Source of the DNA: Mycolicibacterium austroafricanum
GTDB lineage: Bacteria; Actinomycetota; Actinomycetes; Mycobacteriales; Mycobacteriaceae
Direction: 5' to 3'
Length of the DNA: 34,905 nt
Assembly: GCF_902705885.1 (NCBI RefSeq)
Contig: NZ_CACSIP010000044.1
Span: 1 to 34,905, forward strand
How positions within the stretch are numbered: the stretch's first letter is position 1; every line of letters begins with the position of its first letter. Shown here piece by piece: positions 1-7,298 of the stretch. Position numbers and translations under genes: made by a program. The notes beneath the pieces are model-generated. The model was not told where the DNA came from. It saw nothing but the letters and a program-made list of their open reading frames with translations, and ran no database searches.

Positions 1-150
1 GAGCTGCTCGACCTGCGCGCGCAGCTCAGCCTCACCAGCGGCCACATCCACATCGAACACACGTTCGAACATGAAACCCGGGCTACTACCGCCCGCCGAC
101 AAGAAAGCCCTACACGCCGTCATCTCGGGAGCCGGCCTCTCGCCACCTGA
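1..150 (+). CDS. 3' end of an unidentified gene (partial)
   Basis: Frame 1 is open from the window edge to a TGA at 148-150, giving a 49-residue tail that begins ELLDLRAQLSLTSG. I do not recognise it. Frame 2 is also open to a TGA at 161-163 and contains an ATG at 71 (MKPGLLPPADKKALHAVISG...). The first half reads more naturally in frame 1 and the second half in frame 2, so either frame could be coding, or a frameshift could lie near 70. The gene converges on the methyltransferase that ends at 151. More sequence to the left is needed to decide. Confidence 0.3.
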   Translation, partial: ELLDLRAQLSLTSGHIHIEHTFEHETRATTARRQESPTRRHLGSRPLAT

Positions 151-798
151 CTATCCCGACTGACCGGCTTCAGCCGCTACCCGGCGCAACACGATGAGGT
201 TGTCCACCAGCACCCCGGCCTGCCCGTCCGGCCCGACCGCATCGCGTTCTGCAGATCCGACCCGCACCCGATCCCATTGTCGTTCATCGAGTTCGATGGT
301 CTGCAACACTTCCTCGGCGCTGGGGAAGACATGCTCACGAAAATGCTCCGGCGCCCACGGCGGAGCGGCACCGTGATCCACGATGATCAGCACCCCACCC
401 GGGGCGACGGCATTCGCGGCCGCCGTGAAGATCCACATGCGGTCGAGGTGCACCATCGATTGCAGGAACTGCGCCGACACCAGGTCGAACGCTCCTTCGG
501 GGAACGACTCGGACAGGTCCCTCTGCTCGAACCGCACCCGGTCGGCCAACCCCATGGTCACTGCTTGCGTTGCTGCGCGGCGCAGCGCGGTGTCAGAGAT
601 GTCCACTCCCAGCACATCCCAGCCGTGTTCGGCGAGCCAGAGGGTGTCCGCCCCCTCACCGCAACCGAGATCCAGCGCACGCGCCGGCGTTGACGACGCC
701 GCGAACTCTGCCAGCCAGGGGTTGACGCGCCCACTCCAGATCCGCTCGCGTTCGGCGTACCTGTCTTCCCAATGCTGCTTGACCTCAGATGCTGTCAT
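151..798 (-). CDS. class I SAM-dependent methyltransferase (small-molecule, possibly thiol-directed)
   Basis: This is a 215-residue cytosolic Rossmann-fold methyltransferase. Motif I is visible as ALDLGCGEGADTLWLAEHGW, followed by the acidic motif LGVDIS, a motif IV region (DLVSAQFLQSMVHLD) and APGGVLIIVDHG. I chose the ATG at 796-798 because GGAGGAG lies just upstream and the preceding residues look like read-through of the neighbouring gene. That ATG overlaps the TGA of the upstream flavoprotein gene as ATGA, so the two are translationally coupled. The fold resembles TehB/thiopurine-type enzymes that methylate small nucleophiles. The substrate cannot be read from sequence. Coupling to a CxxC flavoprotein makes a thiol acceptor plausible, which is inference. 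Confidence 0.85.
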   Translation of the reverse strand: MTASEVKQHWEDRYAERERIWSGRVNPWLAEFAASSTPARALDLGCGEGADTLWLAEHGWDVLGVDISDTALRRAATQAVTMGLADRVRFEQRDLSESFPEGAFDLVSAQFLQSMVHLDRMWIFTAAANAVAPGGVLIIVDHGAAPPWAPEHFREHVFPSAEEVLQTIELDERQWDRVRVGSAERDAVGPDGQAGVLVDNLIVLRRVAAEAGQSG

Positions 799-1709
799 AT
801 CTCCTCCATCAGACTTCGAACCATTGATGCCGCAGCTGCCGAGCCGGCCGCAACAGCGGCCGCCACCTGAGGCATCTGCGTACACACGTCCCCCGCTGCG
901 AACACTCCCGGTGCCGACGTCTGGTACAGCGCGTCGACTTCGACCGCCTCCATCGAAACCGGGCCCGGGTCAACAAAATTCACACCGAGCTGAACGGCCA
1001 GGTCGGTGCGCTGGTGCAACATCGCAGGCACCAGCAGCCCTCGCCGGGCCAGCCGGGACCCGTCTGCGAACACCACCGCCTCCAATTCACCGTCGGCCGT
1101 TGCCAGTCGGTCGATCGGGCGTTCGTCCACCGGAACCCCTCCGGCGCCGAGACAGGCCCTGGTTTCGGCAGTGAGCTCCCCCGTCCCGTTGGTCAGCACG
1201 ATCACGTCGTCGCTCCACCCACGCAGCATCCGCGCCATGTGCATCGCGCGCTCGCCCTGGGCCAGTACCGCGAGGGGCTGGTCGCGGACCTCCCAGCCGT
1301 GACAGAACGGACAGTGAAACGCCGAGCCGCCCCACAGCTCATCCAGACCGGCCAACGCCGGTGGCCGATACTCCATCCCCATGGCCAGCAGCACCAGCTT
1401 GACCCGTTCGCGGCTGCCGTCGGCGAGCTCGATGTCGAATCCGCCGTCGTGGCGCTGCACGGTGCGCACCTCGCCGGTGCGCACCTCGACGCTCGGATAC
1501 TGTTGCAGCTCTTTTCTGCCCAGCTCGTACAACTCGGCGGCGGGCCGGCCGTCGTGCCCCAGGAGACCGCCGATCCCTTTGGCCGCCAGGTTGCTCTGTC
1601 GGCCGGCATCGACGACCAGCGTGCGTCGACGCGCCCTGCCGAGCACCAGCGCGGCACTCAGTCCCGCCGCTCCGCCGCCGACAACCAGACATTCCCAATC
1701 CGTGTTCAT
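795..1709 (-). CDS. thioredoxin-reductase-like FAD disulfide oxidoreductase lacking a clear NADPH motif
   Basis: A 304-residue protein with the two-domain thioredoxin reductase plan. The N-terminal FAD motif is VVGGGAAGLSAAL (residues 9-21), a redox pair CPFC sits at C133/C136 (HCPFCHGWE), and the second FAD motif is GVFAAGDV (268-275). Where canonical thioredoxin reductases carry GGGxSA and HRRxxxR for NADPH, this protein reads VLAQGERAMHMA (148-159) and VIVLTNGTGELT, so both signatures are missing. That resembles NADPH-independent dithiol oxidases such as GliT or HlmI rather than a true TrxR (family knowledge from memory). The ATG at 1709 is divergent from the XRE gene, 46 bp away. The stop overlaps the methyltransferase start. 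No thioredoxin gene is adjacent. The flavoprotein fold is secure; the reaction is inferred. Confidence 0.88.
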   Translation of the reverse strand: MNTDWECLVVGGGAAGLSAALVLGRARRRTLVVDAGRQSNLAAKGIGGLLGHDGRPAAELYELGRKELQQYPSVEVRTGEVRTVQRHDGGFDIELADGSRERVKLVLLAMGMEYRPPALAGLDELWGGSAFHCPFCHGWEVRDQPLAVLAQGERAMHMARMLRGWSDDVIVLTNGTGELTAETRACLGAGGVPVDERPIDRLATADGELEAVVFADGSRLARRGLLVPAMLHQRTDLAVQLGVNFVDPGPVSMEAVEVDALYQTSAPGVFAAGDVCTQMPQVAAAVAAGSAAAASMVRSLMEEI

Positions 1710-1715
1710 GACCCG

Positions 1716-1755
1716 AGCTTGCCCAAGCGCCGCAACAATGCCAAGCTAGCTTGCC
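1716..1755. promoter_or_regulatory. divergent promoter with 12-bp palindrome and repeated AGCTTGCC
   Basis: The 46-bp gap between the flavoprotein and the XRE regulator contains the perfect palindrome CAAGCTAGCTTG (1742-1753). It also contains two direct copies of AGCTTGCC (1716-1723 and 1748-1755), 32 bp apart. On the minus strand the palindrome includes TAGCTT, a possible -10 for the flavoprotein. The XRE gene starts 3 bp after the palindrome with no room for a Shine-Dalgarno, suggesting a leaderless transcript. This is a likely operator for the adjacent XRE protein (inference). Confidence 0.45.
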
Positions 1756-2331
1756 ATGCAGGCAAACGACGACGACGGCGTCGACCTTCGGGTCCGGCGA
1801 CGACTGCGAGAACTACGGCAGCAACGCGGCATGACGCTCGACGACGTCGCCGGCAGGTCCAACATCGACGTCTCCACGCTCAGCCGGCTGGAATCCGGCA
1901 AGCGCCGGCTGGCCCTCGACCACCTGCCCCGACTCGCCGCCGCCCTGTCGGTGAGTACCGACGAGCTGCTCAGCGCCCCGGAGGCGCCCGACCCGCGGGT
2001 CCGCGGGGGTGCACACACCCGTCATCTGGTCACCTATTGGCCGCTGACCCGGCAGGGTCCGGCAGGCGGACTCCACGCGTTCAAGATCCGGGTGAGCGCG
2101 CGGCGGCGTACCCCGCCCGCCGAGTTACCGGTTCATGAGGGGCACGATTGGATGTACGTGCTGTCCGGGCGGCTCCGGCTGATCCTCGGAGAGCGCGATT
2201 TCGTGATCGAACCCGGTGAAGCGGTGGAGTTCTCGACGTGGACGCCGCACTGGTTCGGTGCCGTCGACGGCCCAGTGGAAGCGATTGCGCTGTTCGGCGC
2301 ACACGGTGAGCGGGCGCACCTGCACACCTGA
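1756..2331 (+). CDS. XRE-family transcriptional regulator with C-terminal cupin domain
   Basis: This 191-residue regulator has an N-terminal lambda-repressor-type helix-turn-helix at about residues 12-66, with MTLDDVAGRSNIDVSTLSRL as the two-helix core. A cupin sensor domain covers about 125-186, with the metal-site-like HEGHDWMYVLSGRLRLILG followed by FVIEPGEAVEF and PHW. Proteins of this build sense a small ligand or metal and repress neighbouring genes. It is divergent from the flavoprotein-methyltransferase pair and almost certainly controls it through the palindrome in the shared gap. The ATG at 1756 has no visible ribosome site. Ligand unknown. Confidence 0.9.
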   Translation: MQANDDDGVDLRVRRRLRELRQQRGMTLDDVAGRSNIDVSTLSRLESGKRRLALDHLPRLAAALSVSTDELLSAPEAPDPRVRGGAHTRHLVTYWPLTRQGPAGGLHAFKIRVSARRRTPPAELPVHEGHDWMYVLSGRLRLILGERDFVIEPGEAVEFSTWTPHWFGAVDGPVEAIALFGAHGERAHLHT

Positions 2332-2338
2332 CGGTGAT

Positions 2339-2358
2339 GGTGTGCCTCGCTGCACACC
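2339..2358 (+). terminator. hairpin after the XRE gene
   Basis: GGTGTGC (2339-2345) and GCACACC (2352-2358) form a perfect 7-bp stem with a 6-nt loop, eight bases after the XRE stop. There is no T-run, as is common in mycobacteria. It also lies just upstream of the padR -10, so it could be a regulatory palindrome instead. Confidence 0.4.
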
Positions 2359-2361
2359 GCG

Positions 2362-2384
2362 TAGAATCGGCTTCCGATATCGGA
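2362..2384 (+). promoter_or_regulatory. padR promoter with operator palindrome
   Basis: TAGAAT (2362-2367) is a good -10 hexamer. It is followed at once by the perfect 12-bp palindrome TCCGATATCGGA (2373-2384), placed across the expected start of transcription. The 16-mer CGGCTTCCGATATCGG (2368-2383) recurs exactly at 4097-4112 in front of the APC permease. This points to autoregulation by the PadR protein and co-regulation of the permease. Confidence 0.6.
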
Positions 2385-2411
2385 TTCATCACTACCGGGG
2401 AGACGCCTGCC

Positions 2412-2717
2412 ATGCGTGAGTTCCAGCGTGGCGCGGTGCGATTGCACATCCTGCATCACGCCGCCGAGCAGGAGGTCCACGGCGCGTGGATCACCAAGGA
2501 GCTTGCCCGGCACGGCTATGACATCAGCCCAGGCACGCTGTATCCGACATTGCATCGGCTGGAGGCCGAGGGGCTGCTGAGCTCCAAGCAACGTGTCGTC
2601 GACGGCCGGGCGCGCCGGGTCTACCGAGTGACGCAGGCCGGGCGGCGCGCATTGCGCGAGGACCGCAAGGCACTAGAAGAGCTCGCTCGGGAAATCCTCG
2701 GCTACCCGCCCGGATAG
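2412..2717 (+). CDS. PadR-family transcriptional regulator
   Basis: A 101-residue winged-helix protein of the short PadR type. The helix-turn-helix spans about residues 20-60, including WITKELARHGYDISPGTLYP, the hallmark PadR recognition segment. The wing follows (KQRVVDGRARRVYRVTQAGR), and a C-terminal helix would serve for dimerisation. The ATG at 2412 is chosen because a GGGGAG sequence lies about 10 bases upstream and the family start is close to this residue; upstream in-frame ATGs would add unrelated residues. The gene converges with the APC permease, and both promoters carry the same palindrome, so the permease is the probable target. The inducer is unknown. Confidence 0.9.
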   Translation: MREFQRGAVRLHILHHAAEQEVHGAWITKELARHGYDISPGTLYPTLHRLEAEGLLSSKQRVVDGRARRVYRVTQAGRRALREDRKALEELAREILGYPPG

Positions 2718-2723
2718 CCGGCC

Positions 2724-2757
2724 AGCCGAACGCGGACCCGATGCGGGGCCGTCGGCT
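2724..2757. terminator. possible bidirectional terminator between padR and the permease
   Basis: AGCCGA (2724-2729) pairs with TCGGCT (2752-2757) around a GC-rich 22-nt loop, within the 46-bp gap between two convergent genes. Position supports termination of both; the stem is short and no T-run is present. Confidence 0.25.
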
Positions 2758-2763
2758 TGTGGA

Positions 2764-4062
2764 TCACGGCGAATCGCCGGGTCCAGTCTGTTGTTCGCGG
2801 CGGGTGACGATGCGACGTATCCGGTATGCGGCGACGCCGACTCCGAGCACTGCAGCGCCCGAAATCACCGAGGACACCGGCAACGCGAACGCCAGAACCA
2901 CACATCCGATCGCACCCACCACGGGGACACCCCGGTGGGGCCTGCCCTCACCGGGGCGCAGCGTGAAGGCCGAGGCATTGGCGATCGCGTAATAGACCAG
3001 GACGCCGAATGACGAGAAGCCGATCGCACCGCGGACGTCCGCGGTTGCCGCCAGCGCCGCGACCACCGCCCCGACCACGAGTTCGGCGCGGTGGGGCACC
3101 TTGAACCTCGGGTGCACGGCGGCCAGGGCGTGCGGTAGGTGCCGGTCGCGGGCCATGGCCAGGGTGGTGCGCGACACCCCGAGAATCAGGGCCAGCAACG
3201 CGCCCAGCGCGGCCACCGCAGCACCCACTCGAACCACGGGCTCCAGCCAGCTCACGCCGGCGGCCGCTACGGCTTCCGACAACGGTGCCGTGGCCTGCGC
3301 GAGCCGCTGCGGTCCGAGGACCGTGATCACGGCGACGGCGACGACGACATACACGGCCAGTGTGATACCAAGCGCGAGAGGGATTGCGCGCGGGATCGTG
3401 CGGGCAGGGTCGCGGACCTCTTCACCCAGGGTCGCGATGCGTGCGTACCCGGCGAACGCGAAGAACAGAAGGCCCGCCGCCTGCAGCACCCCGCCGAGCG
3501 ATGCGTCCGCGCCGATGTCGAGTCGCGCCGCGTCCGCGGTCCCGGAGCTGAAGGCGGCTACCGCGACTGCGGCCAGCACCGCCAACACCACCGCGACGAT
3601 CGCGCGGGTGAGCCAGGCCGACTTCTGGATCCCGGCGTAGTTCACCGCGGTCAGCGCCACCACCGCCCCCACGGCCACCGCATGCGCGTGGGCCGGCCAT
3701 ACGTAGAAGCCGATCGTCAGGGCCATCGCAGCACAGGATGCGGTTTTGCCGACCACGAACGCCCAGCCCGCCAGGTACCCCCAGAAGTCGCCGAGACGCT
3801 TCCGGCCGTACACATAAGTGCCGCCTGAAGCCGGGTAGAGGGCCGCCAGCCGCGCGGAGGAGATCGCATTGCAGTAGGCGACCACCGCGGCCACCGCCAA
3901 CCCGATCAGCAACCCGGAGCCGGCCGCGTGGGCGGCCGGCGCCAGCGCGACGAAGATTCCAGCGCCGATCATCGACCCCAGGCCGATCACCAACGCGTCG
4001 AAGAGGCCCAGCCGCCGCCGCAGCTCATCGGCGACGCCGCTGGGTCCAGATGGCTCGCTCAT
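2764..4062 (-). CDS. APC-superfamily amino acid/polyamine permease
   Basis: This 432-residue inner-membrane transporter has about 12 hydrophobic segments. The first contains the APC signature GLGSMIGAGIFVALAPAA (residues about 27-44), which forms the unwound substrate-binding helix in this family. The loop motif LAALYPASGGTYVYGRKRLG follows helix 2, and GEEVRDPARTIPRAI matches the conserved loop after helix 6. Family members take up amino acids or amines by proton symport; the substrate cannot be assigned. It starts at the ATG at 4060-4062. A palindrome identical to the one in the padR promoter sits 35 bp upstream, so it is probably repressed by the convergent PadR protein. Confidence 0.92.
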   Translation of the reverse strand: MSEPSGPSGVADELRRRLGLFDALVIGLGSMIGAGIFVALAPAAHAAGSGLLIGLAVAAVVAYCNAISSARLAALYPASGGTYVYGRKRLGDFWGYLAGWAFVVGKTASCAAMALTIGFYVWPAHAHAVAVGAVVALTAVNYAGIQKSAWLTRAIVAVVLAVLAAVAVAAFSSGTADAARLDIGADASLGGVLQAAGLLFFAFAGYARIATLGEEVRDPARTIPRAIPLALGITLAVYVVVAVAVITVLGPQRLAQATAPLSEAVAAAGVSWLEPVVRVGAAVAALGALLALILGVSRTTLAMARDRHLPHALAAVHPRFKVPHRAELVVGAVVAALAATADVRGAIGFSSFGVLVYYAIANASAFTLRPGEGRPHRGVPVVGAIGCVVLAFALPVSSVISGAAVLGVGVAAYRIRRIVTRREQQTGPGDSP

Positions 4063-4090
4063 GCCTTCATTCCCCGGCCCACGCCGACTA

Positions 4091-4112
4091 ATGCTACGGC
4101 TTCCGATATCGG
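4091..4112 (-). promoter_or_regulatory. permease promoter with the PadR-type operator
   Basis: On the minus strand, TAGCAT (4096-4091) is a plausible -10. Directly upstream lies the 16-mer 4097-4112, an exact copy of 2368-2383 containing the CCGATATCGG palindrome. A protein bound here would cover the spacer and -35 region. Confidence 0.55.
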
Positions 4113-4164
4113 GGGGCGATACAAGTGAGTTGGGGCTCGTGCAATCGGGCGATCTGCGGTGCGC

Positions 4165-4182
4165 GGAGACACGAAAATCTCC
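4165..4182 (-). terminator. weak hairpin downstream of the RNase H gene
   Basis: GGAGA and TCTCC form a 5-bp stem around an 8-nt loop, about 40 bases beyond the stop at 4222. It is the only fold I see in the 158-bp gap between 4063 and 4221. It may terminate the three-gene minus-strand operon; support is weak. Confidence 0.2.
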
Positions 4183-4221
4183 AAGCCGCCGCTTTATTCG
4201 AGTCGCCTGGCGCAGAGCAGG

Positions 4222-5340
4222 TCACAGGTATGCGGTCTGGTTGACCAGTCGCACCGACGCAGCGCCGTCGGGGTAGAACTCGGCGATCGACAGCGATGCG
4301 AGGTCGAGGTGCAGCCGGTACAGAATCGCCGGACCGGCGTCGAGCGCCACCCGCAGTAGGGTCTTGATCGGGGTCACATGCGAGACCACCAGGACCGTCT
4401 GGCCACTGTGTTCGGCGATGATCCGCTGCTGGGCGCTGCGCACCCGGGCGGCAACGGCATCGAAGCTCTCCCCGCCCGGCGGCGGCACCGAGGTGTCGCG
4501 CAACCAGCTGCGGTGTAGCTCCGGATCCCGCTCGGCGGCCTCGCCGAACGTTAGTCCTTCCCACGCACCGAAGTCGGTCTCGATCAGATCGTCGTCGACC
4601 ACGACGTCGAGGCCCAATTGTCCCGCGGCGGCCGAGGCGGTGTCGTGCGCCCGCCGCAACGGTGAGGACACTACGGCGGCGATCCCGCCTTTCACTCCGA
4701 GGTACTGCGCGGCCGCCTCCGCCTGTCGTGCACCGAGATCGGTCAGTGCCGGATTTCCGCGTCCGGAGTAGCGACGCTGGACCGAGAGCTCGGTCTGTCC
4801 GTGGCGAAGAAGCAGCAGCCGGGTCGGCGCGCCCACTGCCCCCGTCCAACCGGCCGGGTTGGTGACCACCTCCGTGGTGGCCGAACGGGTCTCGGTGACT
4901 TCTGGCACTTCGATTTCCGCCGGGGATCCGGTGATGCCCGCCGCCGCATCCATGGCCTCGTTGGCCAGCCGGTCGGCATGGCTGTTCTCCGCCCGCGGAA
5001 TCCACGCGTAGGTGACGCGATCGAACTTTCGGGCGATGTCTTTCGCTTGCTGATGCAGCGGCGCGAGGTCGGGATGCTTGACCCGCCAGCGACCCGCCAT
5101 CTGCTCGACCAACAGCTTGGAGTCCAGGTAGACCTCGACCTCGGTGGCGCCGACACCGGCCGCTTCCTCGAGGCCGGCGATCAGCCCGCGGTACTCGGCG
5201 ACATTGTTGGTCGCGCGCCCGATAGCTGATTTGGCTTCCGCGAGAAGCGTTGTCCGGTCTGCCGACCACACCACCGCGCCATAACCCGCGGGTCCGGGAT
5301 TGCCGCGGGATCCCCCGTCGGCCTCGACCCGTACCTTCAC
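4222..5340 (-). CDS. bifunctional RNase HI / histidine phosphatase (Rv2228c-type)
   Basis: A 372-residue fusion. The N-terminal RNase HI domain (about 1-135) starts VKVRVEADGGSRGNPGPAGY with the first catalytic Asp. NNVAEYRGLIAGLEEA carries the Glu, and VYLDSKLLVEQM and NSHADRLANEAMD supply the remaining acidic residues. It cuts RNA in RNA-DNA hybrids. The C-terminal domain (about 170-372) is a phosphoglycerate-mutase-like phosphatase: LLRHGQTE with catalytic His, SSPLRRAHDTA, and VSHVTPIKTLL; the M. tuberculosis homologue is linked to cobalamin (CobC-like) phosphatase activity. The GTG at 5338-5340 is chosen because it matches the family start and overlaps the upstream TGA as GTGA. It is the last gene of a coupled three-gene operon. 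Confidence 0.93.
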   Translation of the reverse strand: MKVRVEADGGSRGNPGPAGYGAVVWSADRTTLLAEAKSAIGRATNNVAEYRGLIAGLEEAAGVGATEVEVYLDSKLLVEQMAGRWRVKHPDLAPLHQQAKDIARKFDRVTYAWIPRAENSHADRLANEAMDAAAGITGSPAEIEVPEVTETRSATTEVVTNPAGWTGAVGAPTRLLLLRHGQTELSVQRRYSGRGNPALTDLGARQAEAAAQYLGVKGGIAAVVSSPLRRAHDTASAAAGQLGLDVVVDDDLIETDFGAWEGLTFGEAAERDPELHRSWLRDTSVPPPGGESFDAVAARVRSAQQRIIAEHSGQTVLVVSHVTPIKTLLRVALDAGPAILYRLHLDLASLSIAEFYPDGAASVRLVNQTAYL

Positions 5341-6074
5341 GCGTGCGAACCCTTGACCCGCAACAGGATGGCCGAGCACTCCGGGCAGTGCAGCACCTCG
5401 TCCTCGGCAGCTGCGGCGATGCGCGCCAACTCCCCTCTGTCGATCTCGATCCGGCAGGCGCCGCAGCGCCGGCCCTGCAGAGCCCCGGCGCCCGCTCCCC
5501 CGCGGGCGCGCTGACGCTCGTAGACGGCGATCAACCCGTCGTCGATGCCGGCAACGAGATCGTCACGGCGTGACAGGGATTGGTCTTGCAGCTGAGCAAG
5601 CTCACTGCGGGCATCGTCACACACCCGTTGGGCATCGCTCAACGTGTTCTGCAGCCGATCGACGTCGGCCAGAGCGCTTTCCTGATCGGCGGCCAGCTCC
5701 TCTCTGCGCTCCATCACCTCCAGCAGCGAATCCTCCAGACTGGTCTGGCGCCGCTGCAGGGTTTCGAGCTCGTGCTGCAACTCCGTGAGCTGTTTGGCAT
5801 CCACCGTGCCGCCGTCGAGCAGGGAGCGGTCACGATCCTCCCGCTGCCGGACGCCGTCGATCTCGTTCTCGAACTTCGCAACCTGCGCGTCGATGTCGGC
5901 GAGAGCGAGCTGCAGTGCGGCAAGGCGGTCGTTGGCCTCCTGGTGCGCACTCTGCGCCTCCTCCAGCGCCCGCTGCTCGGCGAGGTTCTTGGTCCGATGC
6001 TGGATCCGTGAGATCTCGGCATCCAGCTCCGCCAGCTCGAGTAGCGACTGCTGTTGTGTCACATCAGCTTTCAT
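5337..6074 (-). CDS. coiled-coil C4 zinc-ribbon protein (Rv2229c-type)
   Basis: A 245-residue cytosolic protein. Residues about 5-175 are a long Glu/Leu/Gln-rich helical hairpin predicted as coiled coil (for example LLELAELDAEISRIQ). The C-terminal part holds a four-cysteine zinc ribbon, CGACRIEID ... HCPECSAILLR. The family (DUF164/zf-RING_7) is widespread in actinobacteria, often beside Nif3-like and RNase H genes, and is thought to bind nucleic acid or act as a scaffold; no enzyme activity is expected. The ATG at 6072-6074 gives the usual family length, has GGAAG upstream, and overlaps the Nif3 TGA as ATGA. Confidence 0.9.
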   Translation of the reverse strand: MKADVTQQQSLLELAELDAEISRIQHRTKNLAEQRALEEAQSAHQEANDRLAALQLALADIDAQVAKFENEIDGVRQREDRDRSLLDGGTVDAKQLTELQHELETLQRRQTSLEDSLLEVMERREELAADQESALADVDRLQNTLSDAQRVCDDARSELAQLQDQSLSRRDDLVAGIDDGLIAVYERQRARGGAGAGALQGRRCGACRIEIDRGELARIAAAAEDEVLHCPECSAILLRVKGSHA

Positions 6075-7207
6075 GTACAGCTTCCTTCGACATTCCATGG
6101 GTCGGTGCGCACGTCGGACACCGTGACCGGCAGCGATGCACCGAAGTGGTTGCGCAACAGTTGAGCCGCCTGGCCGCACCAGGGGAACTCGCTGGCCCAG
6201 TGCGCGACGTCGATCAGCGCGACGTCCGAGACCCGCCGGTGCTCGTCGGCGGGGTGATGGCGCAGGTCGGCGGTGACGTAGGCCTGCACTCTGGCAGCGG
6301 CCACCTCGGCGAGCAACGAATCGCCCGCCCCGCCACACACCGCAACCCGGGACACCGGTGCCGTGGCGTCCCCCGACGCGCGCACCCCCCACGAGGTCGC
6401 GGGAAGCCCATCACGAACCCGGGCCACGAACGCCGACAGCGGTTCCGGCTGCGCCAACGTCGCGATGCGCCCTAGGCCCACGTCACCGTTGGTCTGCGCG
6501 AGGGCGATGACGTCGAACGCCGGCTCCTCGTACGTATGCGCGCTGCGCAAACCGGTCAGCACCGCGGTTCGTCGCGACGCCGGAGCGATCATCTCGATCC
6601 GGTCCTCGGCGACCCGTTCGACGGTGCCGACCGTCCCGATCGCGGGCGTCGCGCCGTCGTGGGGCAGGAACTGGCCGGTTCCCCCGACGCTCCAACTGCA
6701 TTGCGAGTAGTCGCCGATCTGTCCGGCACCCGCCGCGAACATCGCGGACCGAACGGCGTCGGCGTCCGCTGGATTCCCGGACGGCACGAACACCACCCAT
6801 TTGTCCAGAGCCGGGCCGGTCGGTATGGGCGAGAGCACGTCGGTCACCCGTAGGCCCAACGCGTCGGCCAGCGCGTCCGACACCCCGGGGGACGCACTGT
6901 CGGCGTTGGTGTGCGCGGTGAACAGTGCCCGCCCGGTGCGGATCATCGAGTGGATCAGCGCGCCCTTGGCGGAGTCCGCGGACACCGTGTCCACGCCGCG
7001 CAACAGCAGCGGATGATGCGCCAGCAGCAGCCCGCGCTCGGGCACCTGCGCCAGCACAGCGGCGGTCGCGTCGACGGCGATCGTCACCGTCTCGATGTGT
7101 TCTGCCGGATCTCCGCACACCAGGCCGACAGAGTCCCAGCTCTGGGCGAACCGTGGAGGGTAGGCGGCCTCGAGCACATCGATGACATCCGCGAGCCGGA
7201 CTGTCAT
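6071..7207 (-). CDS. Nif3-like dinuclear metal centre protein (Rv2230c-type)
   Basis: A 378-residue member of the NIF3/YbgI family, often labelled GTP cyclohydrolase I type 2. Metal-binding signatures are LLLAHHPLLL near residue 65, FTAHTNADSA near 105 and DVAHWASEFPWCG near the C-terminus. Between them (about 130-240) is the PII-like insert typical of the longer bacterial form. The biochemical role is unsettled. The ATG at 7205-7207 has GAGGTGA upstream and matches the family start. It is the first gene of the minus-strand operon and is divergent from ptkA; 91 bp separate them. Confidence 0.92.
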   Translation of the reverse strand: MTVRLADVIDVLEAAYPPRFAQSWDSVGLVCGDPAEHIETVTIAVDATAAVLAQVPERGLLLAHHPLLLRGVDTVSADSAKGALIHSMIRTGRALFTAHTNADSASPGVSDALADALGLRVTDVLSPIPTGPALDKWVVFVPSGNPADADAVRSAMFAAGAGQIGDYSQCSWSVGGTGQFLPHDGATPAIGTVGTVERVAEDRIEMIAPASRRTAVLTGLRSAHTYEEPAFDVIALAQTNGDVGLGRIATLAQPEPLSAFVARVRDGLPATSWGVRASGDATAPVSRVAVCGGAGDSLLAEVAAARVQAYVTADLRHHPADEHRRVSDVALIDVAHWASEFPWCGQAAQLLRNHFGASLPVTVSDVRTDPWNVEGSCT

Positions 7208-7298
7208 TGCGTCACCTCGAACAGGGAACTGCATCGACTTGCCACATCACGACACTAGTGCGGGTCGGCCCCGACCAGACATCAGGGACAATGGAGCC

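Noticed and set aside
4094..5269. Long minus-strand frame overlapping the RNase H/phosphatase gene
   Set aside because: Arg/Gly-rich translation without motifs; the overlapping frame encodes the recognised enzyme.
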